From assembly GCA_910578495.1 (NCBI GenBank), contig CAJTRE010000001.1, forward strand, positions 172,011-236,010: a stretch of 64,000 nt of DNA. Direction: 5' to 3'. Of the stretch, positions 33,566 through 41,747 are shown in pieces; positions within the stretch are counted from its first letter, which is position 1; every line of letters begins with the position of its first letter. The notes beneath the pieces are model-generated. The model was given only the letters and a program-made list of their open reading frames with translations. It had not been told where the DNA came from and did no database searches. Both the position numbers and the translations under genes were made by a program. Source of the DNA: an uncultured Dorea sp. (GTDB lineage: Bacteria > Bacillota > Clostridia > Lachnospirales > Lachnospiraceae).

Positions 33566-34660
33566 ATGGAAGTAACAAAATTGCTTCAGGAATTCATGAT
33601 GATTCCGGCACCAGCCGGGTATGAACAAGAAATGGTGAAAAAGTTAAAGACATATTTTGAACAATATTGTGATACCGTAGAAGTTGATTTGATGGGTAAT
33701 TGCATTGGCGTTATAAAAGGGAAGAAAGAAAAAGATATGCCGAAGTTGATGGCGTTTGGGCACATGGACTCTTTAGGAATGATCGTGCGAAAGGTTGAGG
33801 AGAATGGATTGGTACGTGTAGACCGTTTAGGAGGTTTGCCGGAGAAGGTACTTCCGGGAACAGAGTTTGTAATCAGAAACGAGGAGGGGGAATGGTTTCC
33901 GGCAGTTATGGGTCCTAAGTCCCACCATATTACACCGGCTGAAGAGAAATATCATGTGGACAAAATTGCCTCACTGGCTCTTGATTTAGGCGCGCGAAGC
34001 GCCAAGGAAGTATTCGACATGGGTATTCAGGTGGGATGCCCGGCAGTGTATAAGCCAAGAGTAAATGTGCTTCGAAACGGATTTATTTCAGGCACAACAA
34101 TTGATAATCGTGGTGCGTGCGCTTGTCTTGTAAAGTTAGCGGAGCTGTTACATGAACAGCGGCCTGATTGTACGGTCGCATTAGTTGGAACAGTACAGGA
34201 GGAATACAATTTGCGTGGCGCCATGATGGCTGCAAGAACTGTAAAGCCAGACATTGCTATTGGACTAGATGTGACGCTTGCAGGGGATACATTAGACTTG
34301 AACGGATATTTTGAAAATAGGCTGAGCGCAGGACCTTGTGTACAGTTGTATACATTTCATAGCAGAGGTACATTAAATGGTAATCTTGCACATGAACCGC
34401 TTTTTAAATTGGTAAGAGACACAGCGGCGGAGAAACATATACCTTTGCAGAGAACAACCGGATTGGGCATGTTAACAGATTTATCTTATTTACAGTTGGA
34501 AGGAAGAGGCGTAGCATGTGTGGATATGGGATTTGCAACGAGATATACACACACACCGGTAGAAACTTGTGATCCACAAGATATTGAACAATTGGCTGAG
34601 CTGATTAGTTGTGTGGCAGAAAATATGGATGTGGATTTTCAATTAGGCAGGTTGGAGTAA
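33566..34660 (+). CDS. M42-family metallopeptidase (SgcX/FrvX-like)
   Basis: 364 residues. Family M42 co-catalytic metal ligands are in place: H66 and D68 in FGHMDS, D180 in TTIDNRGA, E212/E213 in VQEEYN, D235 in IGLDVT and H329 in RYTHT. The family are self-compartmentalising aminopeptidases, but members inside sugar operons (SgcX, FrvX) have no proven peptide substrate and may act on an amide or glycosidic conjugate. Last gene of the operon; GGGAGG precedes the ATG by about 10 bases. Confidence 0.88.
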   Translation: MEVTKLLQEFMMIPAPAGYEQEMVKKLKTYFEQYCDTVEVDLMGNCIGVIKGKKEKDMPKLMAFGHMDSLGMIVRKVEENGLVRVDRLGGLPEKVLPGTEFVIRNEEGEWFPAVMGPKSHHITPAEEKYHVDKIASLALDLGARSAKEVFDMGIQVGCPAVYKPRVNVLRNGFISGTTIDNRGACACLVKLAELLHEQRPDCTVALVGTVQEEYNLRGAMMAARTVKPDIAIGLDVTLAGDTLDLNGYFENRLSAGPCVQLYTFHSRGTLNGNLAHEPLFKLVRDTAAEKHIPLQRTTGLGMLTDLSYLQLEGRGVACVDMGFATRYTHTPVETCDPQDIEQLAELISCVAENMDVDFQLGRLE

Positions 34661-34683
34661 CAGAATAACAGAGTCTGGATATG

Positions 34684-34722
34684 ACGGTCTGGTTTGTTTT
34701 AGAATAACCAGACCGTTGTTTA
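34684..34722 (+). terminator. Terminator closing the sugar island
   Basis: ACGGTCTGGTT (34684-34694) and AACCAGACCGT (34706-34716) form a perfect stem, followed by TGTTT. Confidence 0.8.
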
Positions 34723-34807
34723 AACTATGGAGAGTGCTTAAATTTAAGAATTTTGCCTTGAAATTTTTTTAAAATAGAAAAAAGTTACAAAAATCGTAAT
34801 TTTTTTG

Positions 34808-34837
34808 TTGACTTTATAGAATATCAAGTGCTATACT
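34808..34837 (+). promoter_or_regulatory. Promoter of the rpmJ-rplQ ribosomal operon
   Basis: TTGACT (34808-34813), 18-base spacer, TATACT (34832-34837), preceded by an A/T-rich upstream tract. It gives the separated ribosomal genes their own transcription start near 34844. Confidence 0.8.
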
Positions 34838-34844
34838 ATATAAG

Positions 34845-34961
34845 CACGTTTATAGGGATTAGTATGCCCATATGTCTCAGAGTTGCAGATAGAGACAGGC
34901 TGAAAGCTTTGGAAACGTGTGGAAACAGCAGACAGAGCAATGGATGAAAGGAGGATCTCAC
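34845..34961 (+). other. 5' leader of rpmJ
   Basis: About 117 bases between promoter and rpmJ, containing the stem TGTCTC (34873-34878)/GAGACA (34892-34897). No reading frame of note. Confidence 0.4.
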
Positions 34962-35075
34962 ATGAAGGTTAGATCATCAGTAAAACCAATTTGCGAGAAA
35001 TGCAAAGTTATTAAAAGAAAAGGAAGCATTCGCATTATCTGCGAGAACCCGAAACACAAACAGAGACAGGGTTAG
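34962..35075 (+). CDS. rpmJ: 50S ribosomal protein L36
   Basis: A 37-residue protein, MKVRSSVKPICEKCKVIKRK at the start, with the zinc-binding pattern C-x2-C ... C-x4-H (CEKC, CENPKH). Smallest ribosomal protein of the large subunit. AAAGGAGG lies 8-9 bases before the ATG. Normally directly after infA; here it is the first gene after the sugar island. Confidence 0.97.
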   Translation: MKVRSSVKPICEKCKVIKRKGSIRIICENPKHKQRQG

Positions 35076-35458
35076 TTAAGGCGGCTGATAGCTGGCACAC
35101 TTGGAAGTGTGCAGACTATTTAAATATACTAGGAAGCACCTGTAGCCGGTGAGAGTCCTCGTATATTGCTTCTAATGCCGGTGCGTCATTACCATATATC
35201 ATAAGATATACGGTTGCCGGAAAGGGTGTGGATACCGACACACCTGGATGAGGGACATAGAGATGACTCTTCGCACTAGACTCGTGAAAGACCTCGTCAA
35301 GAGGAAAGGAAGTTCCCTATACTAAGCTCGTAAGAGACCTCGCTAAGTAAACGGGAACGACTCTTCACACTAGACTCGTGAAAGACCTCGTCAAGTGTTC
35401 AGTAGTCCCTATTAAAGACAGTATCAAATATTATTAAAGAAAAATGGAGGAAATTCAC
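35076..35458 (+). ncRNA. Structured leader of rpsM
   Basis: 383 bases without a gene, full of stems: CACACTT/AAGTGTG (35096-35111), GCACC/GGTGC (35136-35184), GGTGTG/CACACC (35225-35244, loop GATACCGA), then three tandem copies of a 27-37 base hairpin repeat. In many bacteria S4 regulates the rpsM-rpsK-rpsD-rpoA operon at this place, so a regulatory leader is expected; this architecture does not match one I recognise. Confidence 0.55.
35265..35395 (-). repeat. Three tandem copies of a palindromic repeat in the rpsM leader
   Basis: Copies at 35265-35301 and 35359-35395 are 36/37 identical; a third at 35321-35347 differs at 6 of 27 positions. Each folds as CT-A-nnn ... nnn-A-AG around a conserved TCGTrArAGACCTC loop. 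The inner pairs are GAC/GTC in two copies and AGC/GCT in the middle one, a compensatory exchange. In the reverse orientation the sequence matches the element before rplB. Confidence 0.7.
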
Positions 35459-35827
35459 ATGGCTCGTATAGCAGGTGTAGACTTACCAAGAGACAAACGT
35501 GTTGAGATCGGATTAACTTATATCTACGGAATCGGTCGAACAAGTGCAACTCGTATCTTAGCAGAGGCAGGAGTTAATCCTGACATTCGCTGCAGAGATC
35601 TTACAGATGATGATGTAAAGAAGATCAGTGCAGTTATTGATGAGACACAGATGGTAGAAGGTGATCTTCGTAGAGAGATTGCTCTCAACATCAAGAGACT
35701 TCAGGAGATTGGATGCTACAGAGGTATCCGTCATAGAAAAGGACTTCCGGTTCGTGGTCAGAAGACAAAGACGAATGCAAGAACAAGAAAAGGTCCTAAG
35801 AGAACAGTAGCAAATAAAAAGAAGTAG
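35459..35827 (+). CDS. rpsM: 30S ribosomal protein S13
   Basis: 122 residues, standard length: MARIAGVDLPRDKRVEIGLTYIYGIG, NIKRLQEIGCYRGIRHRKGLPVRGQ and the basic tail. Contacts the P-site tRNA and the 50S subunit. ATG 35459 follows TGGAGGAA; the in-frame ATG at 35444 overlaps the ribosome site. Confidence 0.98.
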   Translation: MARIAGVDLPRDKRVEIGLTYIYGIGRTSATRILAEAGVNPDIRCRDLTDDDVKKISAVIDETQMVEGDLRREIALNIKRLQEIGCYRGIRHRKGLPVRGQKTKTNARTRKGPKRTVANKKK

Positions 35828-35830
35828 AGC

Positions 35831-35950
35831 ACTTAGTGAAAATAAGCCGATAGGCGCAATTTGAGGTTAGTGCAGACTTCGTTCTTCGGAACTAAATGAG
35901 CACAAGTTGTAAAATGAAATGCGAATTTAGTAAGAAGAACCACATTATAA
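35831..35950 (+). repeat. Modular repeat between rpsM and rpsK
   Basis: Begins ACTTAGTGAAAATAAGCCGAT (35831 on) shortly after the rpsM stop and ends with GAAGAACCACATTATAA (35934-35950). The same begin and end modules occur between rpsK and rpsD and between rpoA and rplQ. Confidence 0.55.
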
Positions 35951-35977
35951 AAAAAGAAAGCGTAGGTTAGTTTTATT

Positions 35978-36373
35978 ATGGCAAAGAAAGTTACAAAAAA
36001 AGTGACAAAAAGACGTGTCAAGAAAAACGTTGAACACGGACAAGCACACATCCAGTCATCTTTTAATAATACAATCGTTACATTAACAGATGCACAGGGA
36101 AATGCTCTTTCATGGGCAAGTGCAGGTGGTCTGGGATTCAGAGGTTCAAGGAAATCTACCCCTTATGCGGCACAGATGGCGGCTGAGACAGCGGCTAAAG
36201 CGGCATTAGTACATGGTTTAAAAACTGTTGACGTTATGGTTAAAGGGCCAGGTTCAGGTAGAGAAGCAGCAATACGTGCTCTTCAGGCATGCGGAATCGA
36301 TGTAACAAGCATTAAAGATGTTACTCCGGTACCACACAATGGATGTCGTCCACCGAAACGTAGAAGAGTCTAG
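35978..36373 (+). CDS. rpsK: 30S ribosomal protein S11
   Basis: 131 residues: VEHGQAHIQSSFNNTIVTLTD, SWASAGGLGFRGSRKSTPYAAQ and the C-terminal DVTPVPHNGCRPPKRRRV. Lies at the platform near the mRNA exit. The ribosome site is weak (TTAGTTTTATT before ATG), unlike all its neighbours, so translation may depend on coupling or on the upstream repeat structure. Confidence 0.98.
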   Translation: MAKKVTKKVTKRRVKKNVEHGQAHIQSSFNNTIVTLTDAQGNALSWASAGGLGFRGSRKSTPYAAQMAAETAAKAALVHGLKTVDVMVKGPGSGREAAIRALQACGIDVTSIKDVTPVPHNGCRPPKRRRV

Positions 36374-36382
36374 AGGTAGAAT

Positions 36383-36440
36383 ACTTAGTGAAAGCAAGCT
36401 GAAGAGTGCAGCTTGAAGTTGGTGTGAAGAACTACCATAT
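36383..36440 (+). repeat. Modular repeat between rpsK and rpsD
   Basis: ACTTAGTGAAAGCAAGC (36383-36399) and, after 26 bases, GAAGAACTACCATATATT (36426 on). Shared with the gaps after rpsM and rpoA. Confidence 0.6.
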
Positions 36441-36460
36441 ATTATTAGGAGGAAGTAAAC

Positions 36461-37054
36461 ATGGCAGTAAATCGAGTTCCGGTTCTTAAAAGATGCCGTT
36501 CCCTTGGAATGGATCCAGTATATTTAGGAATTGATAAAAAGTCTAACAGACAGTTAAAAAGAGCAAACAGAAAAATGAGCGAGTATGGTCTCCAGTTACG
36601 TGAGAAACAGAAAGCAAAATTTATCTACGGCGTATTAGAGAAACCATTCAGAAACTACTACAAAAAAGCTAAACAGATGAGCGGTATGACAGGTGAAAAC
36701 CTTATGGTCATTCTTGAGTCCAGATTAGATAACGTAGTATTCCGTATGGGATTTGCAAGAACAAGACGTGAGGCAAGACAGATTGTCGACCATAAACATG
36801 TACTTGTCAATGGAAAACAGGTAAACATCCCATCTTATCTTATTAAAGCTGGTGATGTAATTGAAATCAAAGAAAAGCACAAAAGCTCTCCAAGATACAA
36901 AGAGATCTTAGAAGTGACAGGCGGCCGTCTGGTACCAGAGTGGTTGGATGTTGAGGCTGAGGCTCTGAAAGGAACAGTGAAAGAATTACCGAATCGCGAA
37001 GTGATTGATGTTCCTGTAGATGAGATGTTGATCGTCGAATTATATTCTAAATAA
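36461..37054 (+). CDS. rpsD: 30S ribosomal protein S4
   Basis: 197 residues with the S4 RNA-binding domain (RLDNVVFRMGFARTRREARQIVDHKHVLVNG and following). Starts MAVNRVPVLKRCRSLGMDP, lacking the zinc cysteines of the longer S4 form. Primary 16S rRNA binder and usual autoregulator of this operon. AGGAGGAAG precedes the ATG. Confidence 0.98.
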   Translation: MAVNRVPVLKRCRSLGMDPVYLGIDKKSNRQLKRANRKMSEYGLQLREKQKAKFIYGVLEKPFRNYYKKAKQMSGMTGENLMVILESRLDNVVFRMGFARTRREARQIVDHKHVLVNGKQVNIPSYLIKAGDVIEIKEKHKSSPRYKEILEVTGGRLVPEWLDVEAEALKGTVKELPNREVIDVPVDEMLIVELYSK

Positions 37055-37084
37055 TAACCCGTAACACCACAGGAGGTGGACTTA

Positions 37085-38044
37085 GTGTTTGATTTTAATA
37101 AACCTAATATTGAAATAACTGAGATTTCAGAAGATAAGAAATATGGAAGATTTGTTGTAGAACCTTTGGAAAGAGGTTATGGTACAACATTAGGTAACTC
37201 TCTTAGAAGAATCATGCTTTCATCTTTGCCGGGAGCTGCAATCAGTCAGGTGAAAATCGATGGAGTATTGCATGAGTTCAGCTCCATCCCTGGGGTGAAA
37301 GAGGATGTTACAGAAATCATCATGAACTTAAAGACATTGGCTATTAAGAACACGTCTGAGACAGATGAGCCTAAGACAGCTTATATTGACTTTGAGGGTG
37401 AAGGTGTAGTAACAGCAGCAGATATTCAGGTAGACCAGGATATTGAGATTATGAATCCGGAAACTGTTATTGCAACACTGAACGGTGGGGCAGACAGCAA
37501 GCTTTATATGGAGATCACAATCACAAAAGGCAGAGGTTATGTAGGCGCAGATAAGAATAAAGACGCAGAATTACCAATCGCGGTAATTCCGATTGATTCT
37601 ATCTATACTCCGGTTGAGCGTGTTAATCTTACAGTAGAGAACACTCGTGTCGGTCAGATTACAGACTTTGACAAACTGACATTAGATGTATATACAAATG
37701 GTACTTTAGTTCCGGATGAGGCAGTAAGTTTGGCGGCCAAGGTTCTTAGCGAGCATCTGAGACTCTTTATTGACCTTTCAGAAGTGGCTCAGGCTGCGGA
37801 AGTTATGATTGAGAAAGAAGATGACGAAAAAGAGAAAGTGCTCGAGATGAGTATTGACGAATTGGAATTGTCTGTACGTTCTTATAACTGCTTGAAGAGA
37901 GCCGGTATCAACACAGTTGAAGAGCTCACAAACAGAACACCGGAAGACATGATGAAAGTACGTAACCTCGGACGTAAGTCTTTAGAAGAAGTACTTGCAA
38001 AATTAGATGAACTGGGACTAGGTCTCAGTAAAGGTGAGGAATAA
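37085..38044 (+). CDS. rpoA: RNA polymerase alpha subunit
   Basis: 319 residues: N-terminal assembly domain (LERGYGTTLGNSLRRIMLSSLPGAA, residues 30-54) and C-terminal domain (ELELSVRSYNCLKRAGINTVEELTNRT) that contacts UP elements and activators. GTG 37085 gives the usual MFDFNKPNIEI start and is 8 bases from AGGAGG; the upstream GTG at 37076 lies in the ribosome site. Confidence 0.98.
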   Translation: MFDFNKPNIEITEISEDKKYGRFVVEPLERGYGTTLGNSLRRIMLSSLPGAAISQVKIDGVLHEFSSIPGVKEDVTEIIMNLKTLAIKNTSETDEPKTAYIDFEGEGVVTAADIQVDQDIEIMNPETVIATLNGGADSKLYMEITITKGRGYVGADKNKDAELPIAVIPIDSIYTPVERVNLTVENTRVGQITDFDKLTLDVYTNGTLVPDEAVSLAAKVLSEHLRLFIDLSEVAQAAEVMIEKEDDEKEKVLEMSIDELELSVRSYNCLKRAGINTVEELTNRTPEDMMKVRNLGRKSLEEVLAKLDELGLGLSKGEE

Positions 38045-38053
38045 ACGCAGAGA

Positions 38054-38095
38054 ACTTAGTGAATGCAAGCCATCGGCGAAGAACTACCTTATATT
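38054..38095 (+). repeat. Modular repeat between rpoA and rplQ
   Basis: ACTTAGTGAATGCAAGC (38054-38070) then GAAGAACTACCTTATATT (38078-38095). The rest of the gap has the stem TCCACTG/CAGTGGA (about 38111-38137). Confidence 0.6.
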
Positions 38096-38201
38096 CATAT
38101 GAGGATGCCTTCCACTGGTAAACCCGAAGTGTGCAGTGGAGCATTTGGCTAGTAAGCCCGAAGAAGCATAACCAAGTGTTAAGATATGGAGGATTAAACA
38201 A

Positions 38202-38738
38202 ATGGCAAAATATAGAAAACTCGGCAGAACATCAAGCCAGAGAAAAGCTTTATTAAGAAATCAGGTGACAGCTCTGATCAACAATGGTAAGATCAGAACA
38301 ACAGAGGCAAAAGCAAAAGAGATTCGCAAAATCGCAGAAGGTCTTATTGCAATGGCTGTTAAAGAGAAAGATAACTTTGAAGAAGTTACAGTAATGGCTA
38401 AAGTTGCTCGTAAAGACAAAGACGGAAAACGTGTAAAAGAAGTAGTAGACGGTAAGAAAGTTACTGTATACGATGAAGTTGAGAAAAAGATTAAAAAAGA
38501 TATGCCAAGCAGACTTCACGCACGTCGTCAGATGTTAAAAGTTCTTTATCCTGTAAAAGAAGTACCGACAGCACAGGCTGGAAGAAAGAAAAATACAAAA
38601 GAAGTAGATCTTGTTGCGAAACTCTTCGATGAGATTGCACCAAAATACGTAAACCGTAACGGTGGTTACACAAGAATTGTTAAAATCGGTCAGCGTAAGG
38701 GTGACGCAGCTATGGAAGTTCTTATTGAACTTGTATAA
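38202..38738 (+). CDS. rplQ: 50S ribosomal protein L17, enlarged form
   Basis: 178 residues against the usual 112-130. The conserved ends are intact (MAKYRKLGRTSSQRKALLRNQ; KLFDEIAPKYVNRNGGYTRIVK), but a lysine-rich, helical insert of about 50 residues (roughly 58-108, DNFEEVTVMAKVARKDKDGK and onward) splits the standard protein before SRLHARRQ. Such enlarged L17 proteins are common in Lachnospiraceae as far as I recall. Last gene of the ribosomal cluster. Confidence 0.96.
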   Translation: MAKYRKLGRTSSQRKALLRNQVTALINNGKIRTTEAKAKEIRKIAEGLIAMAVKEKDNFEEVTVMAKVARKDKDGKRVKEVVDGKKVTVYDEVEKKIKKDMPSRLHARRQMLKVLYPVKEVPTAQAGRKKNTKEVDLVAKLFDEIAPKYVNRNGGYTRIVKIGQRKGDAAMEVLIELV

Positions 38739-38772
38739 TTGTAGAGTGTATATAGCATATAATGAATTGATA

Positions 38773-38805
38773 AAACGCATCTTAAAAACTAAGGTGCGTT
38801 TTTTA
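38773..38805 (+). terminator. Terminator after rplQ
   Basis: AAACGCATCTTA and TAAGGTGCGTTTTTT: ten-plus base pairs with a T run. Ends the ribosomal cluster. Confidence 0.9.
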
Positions 38806-38914
38806 ATATTATGTATATATTTTTTATGGAATGTGTGTTATGGTATGTATATATTAAGAGAAAAGCAATATATAAGGAAACGGTAAACTTATAGTATATG
38901 AGAAGGAGAAAATA

Positions 38915-41524
38915 ATGCGAAGATATATACTTGGCAGTATTAAGAAGATTATATTTGCAACGGTCATTTTTCTGTCACCGGTATTAGTTTCCAATGCTGC
39001 AGACACAAAAGCAGATGGAAAATCTGTTGTATATACAAGATATACGGAAGGAAATACGAGCAATTATAAGGGGAGCGGTACGCAGGCCGATCCATATATT
39101 CAATTCCGGGATGCAGTAGACAATGTTGCAGACGGCGGAACGATATATGTGATGGGCAATGGTTTTTTGAATGAAAAAGACGGTGAGGGCGGAATGCCGC
39201 TTATCATTAATAAAAGCGTAACTATTAAGTCTGACAGTGAGGCAAACTATGCAAAATTATCTATTCGTCCGGCCGGTATATTGTTGGGAGGAGATGTAAG
39301 ATTAGAGAATATACAGTTAGAGTTTGCAAATACAATACATGACAGTATCTTTGCCAATGGGCATAAACTGGAACTTGTGAATGTTTCAAACAGCAGTCAT
39401 GGACGTGAAATAGATTTCTTTGCAGGTGGATTGAACAGCCCTAGTAGTGGAACCGGGCATATTGTTATTAAAAGAGATGCTAGATTTAACGATTCTCAGA
39501 ATCTGGCAACTCCTTTTGGGAATATATATGCAGGCAGTATGAACAGTTCTTTTCAGGGAAATGCGGTTATTGATATTGATGGAAATAAGGGGCTGCAATA
39601 TGGGAATATATATGGGTGCGGAGCTCATGAAGCAGATCCGGGAAATATGATGGATCCAACAGAGCCTGAACCGCCTCTGGCAGATGCACAGTTATATCCT
39701 ATAGCAGGGAATGTAGAGATTGAGTTGAATAAGCCAATTTCGCGATCTGAGCTTCATGGAGAAGGTACAGGTGGAGAGGTGACAGTATCGGTTAGTACAG
39801 AGTATTCAACAACGCCCGTTATGACGGGAATTGATAATTTGACAATAATAAGCGGTGAGATTTCCGGGGAAAAGATAGAAAGTCTCACAGGTAATCTGAA
39901 AGTTGGAGAAACCGCAATACTGAATTTGACAAAACATCCGGCGGCGGTTTTCAAAATTATCGGTAACTTTCAAGGAGAAGGCGGAAAGATTCGTTTAAAA
40001 TATGATGGGACTATAGACATTGGTAAAGCTATATCAGGCAAATGTCGTCTTCAAACAAAGGGGCATCCGATGTCGGGTGATGAATCAGGACTGGTTAAAG
40101 AAGGACATATTTATTTTTCTGCCGGTAGTAAATCCACTGATGCTGAAATTTTGTTTACTCCTTACTCATCTCCGGCTCAGAAAGATATGAAGCTTCGCGT
40201 GGAAAGTGCTGGTAATAAGGTCGTATGGAGAGCGGGAAAATATACAGACCAAACATCTGTACTTACCAGTCTCAAAATCGTTCCTGCCGAGCAGACAATG
40301 ACAGTAAAAGAATTTTGGGAGAACGGGGCGGACTTTGAATTAGAATATACAGGGGATGAAGGGGCATTAGGCAATCTGAAACACCAGATTAATGGAAATC
40401 TTGGAGAAGATTATGGGATAGAGTCTTTTAATTTTGGTACAATGTTGTATGTGCAGTCATTGGAAGTAGAGGCTGATGGGAATGAACCGGGTGAATATAC
40501 ATTGACGGTTTCTCATTCTGAAAGTGGAATTACAAGCAGTGCGAAATTGATTTTAAAGTCAGAGGCAGAGGTTGAGCCACCGACAGAACCAGAGCCGCCG
40601 ACAGAACCGGAGAAACCAACAGAACCGCCGGTGACACCGCCGACAGAACCGGAGAAACCAACAGAACCGCCGGTAACGCCGCCGACAGAACCAGAGAAAC
40701 CAACAGAACCGCCGGTAACACCACCGACAGAACCGGATAAACCGATAGAGCCGGAGAAACCAATAGTTCCGCAGAAAGTGACGGGTATAAAGTTAAATTA
40801 TAGTTCATTGCAGCTTCAAAACGGAAAGGCAGCTACATTAAAACCGCAGGTTATTCCGGCTGATGCGGCAAATAAGAAACTGAGTTGGGGTTCCTCAAAT
40901 ACCAGAGTGGCGGTAGTCAATCAGAATGGTACTGTAACAGCCAAAATGCCGGGAACAACAGTGATTACGGTAAAAAGTATGGATGGAAGCGGGAAATATG
41001 CTGAGTGCAGAGTAACGGTAGGCTATAAAGTTACTTATTACTTGAACGGTGGCAAGAATCATGCTTCCAATAAAAGCACCTATTATGGAAAGAACGTTAC
41101 TTTGCGCAGTCCGTCACGAAAAGGCTATTCTTTTAACGGCTGGTACACTGACAAGAATTATAAACACAAAATCAAGACGCTTTCCGGTAAAACGACTAAA
41201 AACTATACGGTATATGCAAAGTGGCAGAAGATAAAGATTGGAAGAACAACAGTTACTTCAGCGAAAAGCCATAAAAAAGGTCTGATCGCAGCCAGGTATA
41301 AAAAGATTTCAGGGGCAGAGGGATATGAGATTACTTATTCTGCCGATAAGAAGTTTAAAAAATCTCTTACAAAGACGGCGAGAACCAGATCTGCGGCATA
41401 TACATTGAAGAAATTAAAAAGTAAAAAGGTGTATTATGTGAAAGTAAGAGCATATAAAACCGATTCAACAGGGAAGAAAGTGTATGGTTCTTACAGTAAA
41501 GTAAAGAAAATAAAAGTCAGGTAA
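38915..41524 (+). CDS. Large secreted surface protein with Pro-rich repeats, Big2 and InlB_B-type domains
   Basis: 869 residues. Signal peptide (IIFATVIFLSPVLVSNAA, cleavage near residue 29); residues 50-240 read as a parallel beta-helix (repeated short strands, GGTIYVMGNG, LENIQLEF); mixed beta domain to about 545; Pro/Glu/Thr linker with three copies of a 14-residue unit, PPTEPEKPTEPPVT, at 561-602; a Big2 Ig-like domain (620-705, AATLKPQVIPADAANKKLSW); an InlB_B/Listeria-Bacteroides repeat (710-770, GYSFNGWYTDKNYKHKI ... YTVYAKW); a C-terminal fibronectin-like domain (780-869). No LPXTG motif. Probably an adhesin or carbohydrate-binding exoprotein; attachment mode unknown. Confidence 0.75.
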   Translation: MRRYILGSIKKIIFATVIFLSPVLVSNAADTKADGKSVVYTRYTEGNTSNYKGSGTQADPYIQFRDAVDNVADGGTIYVMGNGFLNEKDGEGGMPLIINKSVTIKSDSEANYAKLSIRPAGILLGGDVRLENIQLEFANTIHDSIFANGHKLELVNVSNSSHGREIDFFAGGLNSPSSGTGHIVIKRDARFNDSQNLATPFGNIYAGSMNSSFQGNAVIDIDGNKGLQYGNIYGCGAHEADPGNMMDPTEPEPPLADAQLYPIAGNVEIELNKPISRSELHGEGTGGEVTVSVSTEYSTTPVMTGIDNLTIISGEISGEKIESLTGNLKVGETAILNLTKHPAAVFKIIGNFQGEGGKIRLKYDGTIDIGKAISGKCRLQTKGHPMSGDESGLVKEGHIYFSAGSKSTDAEILFTPYSSPAQKDMKLRVESAGNKVVWRAGKYTDQTSVLTSLKIVPAEQTMTVKEFWENGADFELEYTGDEGALGNLKHQINGNLGEDYGIESFNFGTMLYVQSLEVEADGNEPGEYTLTVSHSESGITSSAKLILKSEAEVEPPTEPEPPTEPEKPTEPPVTPPTEPEKPTEPPVTPPTEPEKPTEPPVTPPTEPDKPIEPEKPIVPQKVTGIKLNYSSLQLQNGKAATLKPQVIPADAANKKLSWGSSNTRVAVVNQNGTVTAKMPGTTVITVKSMDGSGKYAECRVTVGYKVTYYLNGGKNHASNKSTYYGKNVTLRSPSRKGYSFNGWYTDKNYKHKIKTLSGKTTKNYTVYAKWQKIKIGRTTVTSAKSHKKGLIAARYKKISGAEGYEITYSADKKFKKSLTKTARTRSAAYTLKKLKSKKVYYVKVRAYKTDSTGKKVYGSYSKVKKIKVR
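40595..40738 (+). repeat. Tandem 42-base repeat inside the surface-protein gene
   Basis: Three units start at 40595, 40637 and 40679, followed by a partial fourth; each encodes PPTEPEKPTEPPVT with only silent or near-silent differences. Such repeats change copy number by slippage and set the length of a wall-spanning linker. Confidence 0.85.
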
Positions 41525-41562
41525 TAAAGCATTAGCTGCAAGGAATAGAGTTCCTATAGGAT

Positions 41563-41597
41563 AAAAAAACGGGCAGGACTTTCGGGCCCGTTTTTTT
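41563..41597 (+). terminator. Terminator after the surface-protein gene
   Basis: AAAAAAACGGGC (41563-41574) pairs with GCCCGTTTTTTT (41586-41597). Confidence 0.9.
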
Positions 41598-41747
41598 ATT
41601 TTGTGTTAAATTTCTGTTTATTATGTTAAATAATCTACTTTTGTCGAAATTAATTACAAATTGGTAGTTTAATGTTATAATGAATACAACTATGTAATAC
41701 ATATTTGTATTGGGAGAAATATTAACAGAGAAGGGACGGTAAAAGAA

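Noticed and set aside
25021..34660. Sugar island as a transposon or integrative element
   Set aside because: No transposase, integrase, terminal repeat or target duplication is visible at its borders.
34845..35458. tRNA or known riboswitch in the rpmJ/rpsM leaders
   Set aside because: No cloverleaf, T-box or recognised riboswitch core; described as structured leaders instead.
40595..40738. CRISPR-like repeat
   Set aside because: Repeats are adjacent without spacers and encode an in-frame Pro/Glu/Thr linker.
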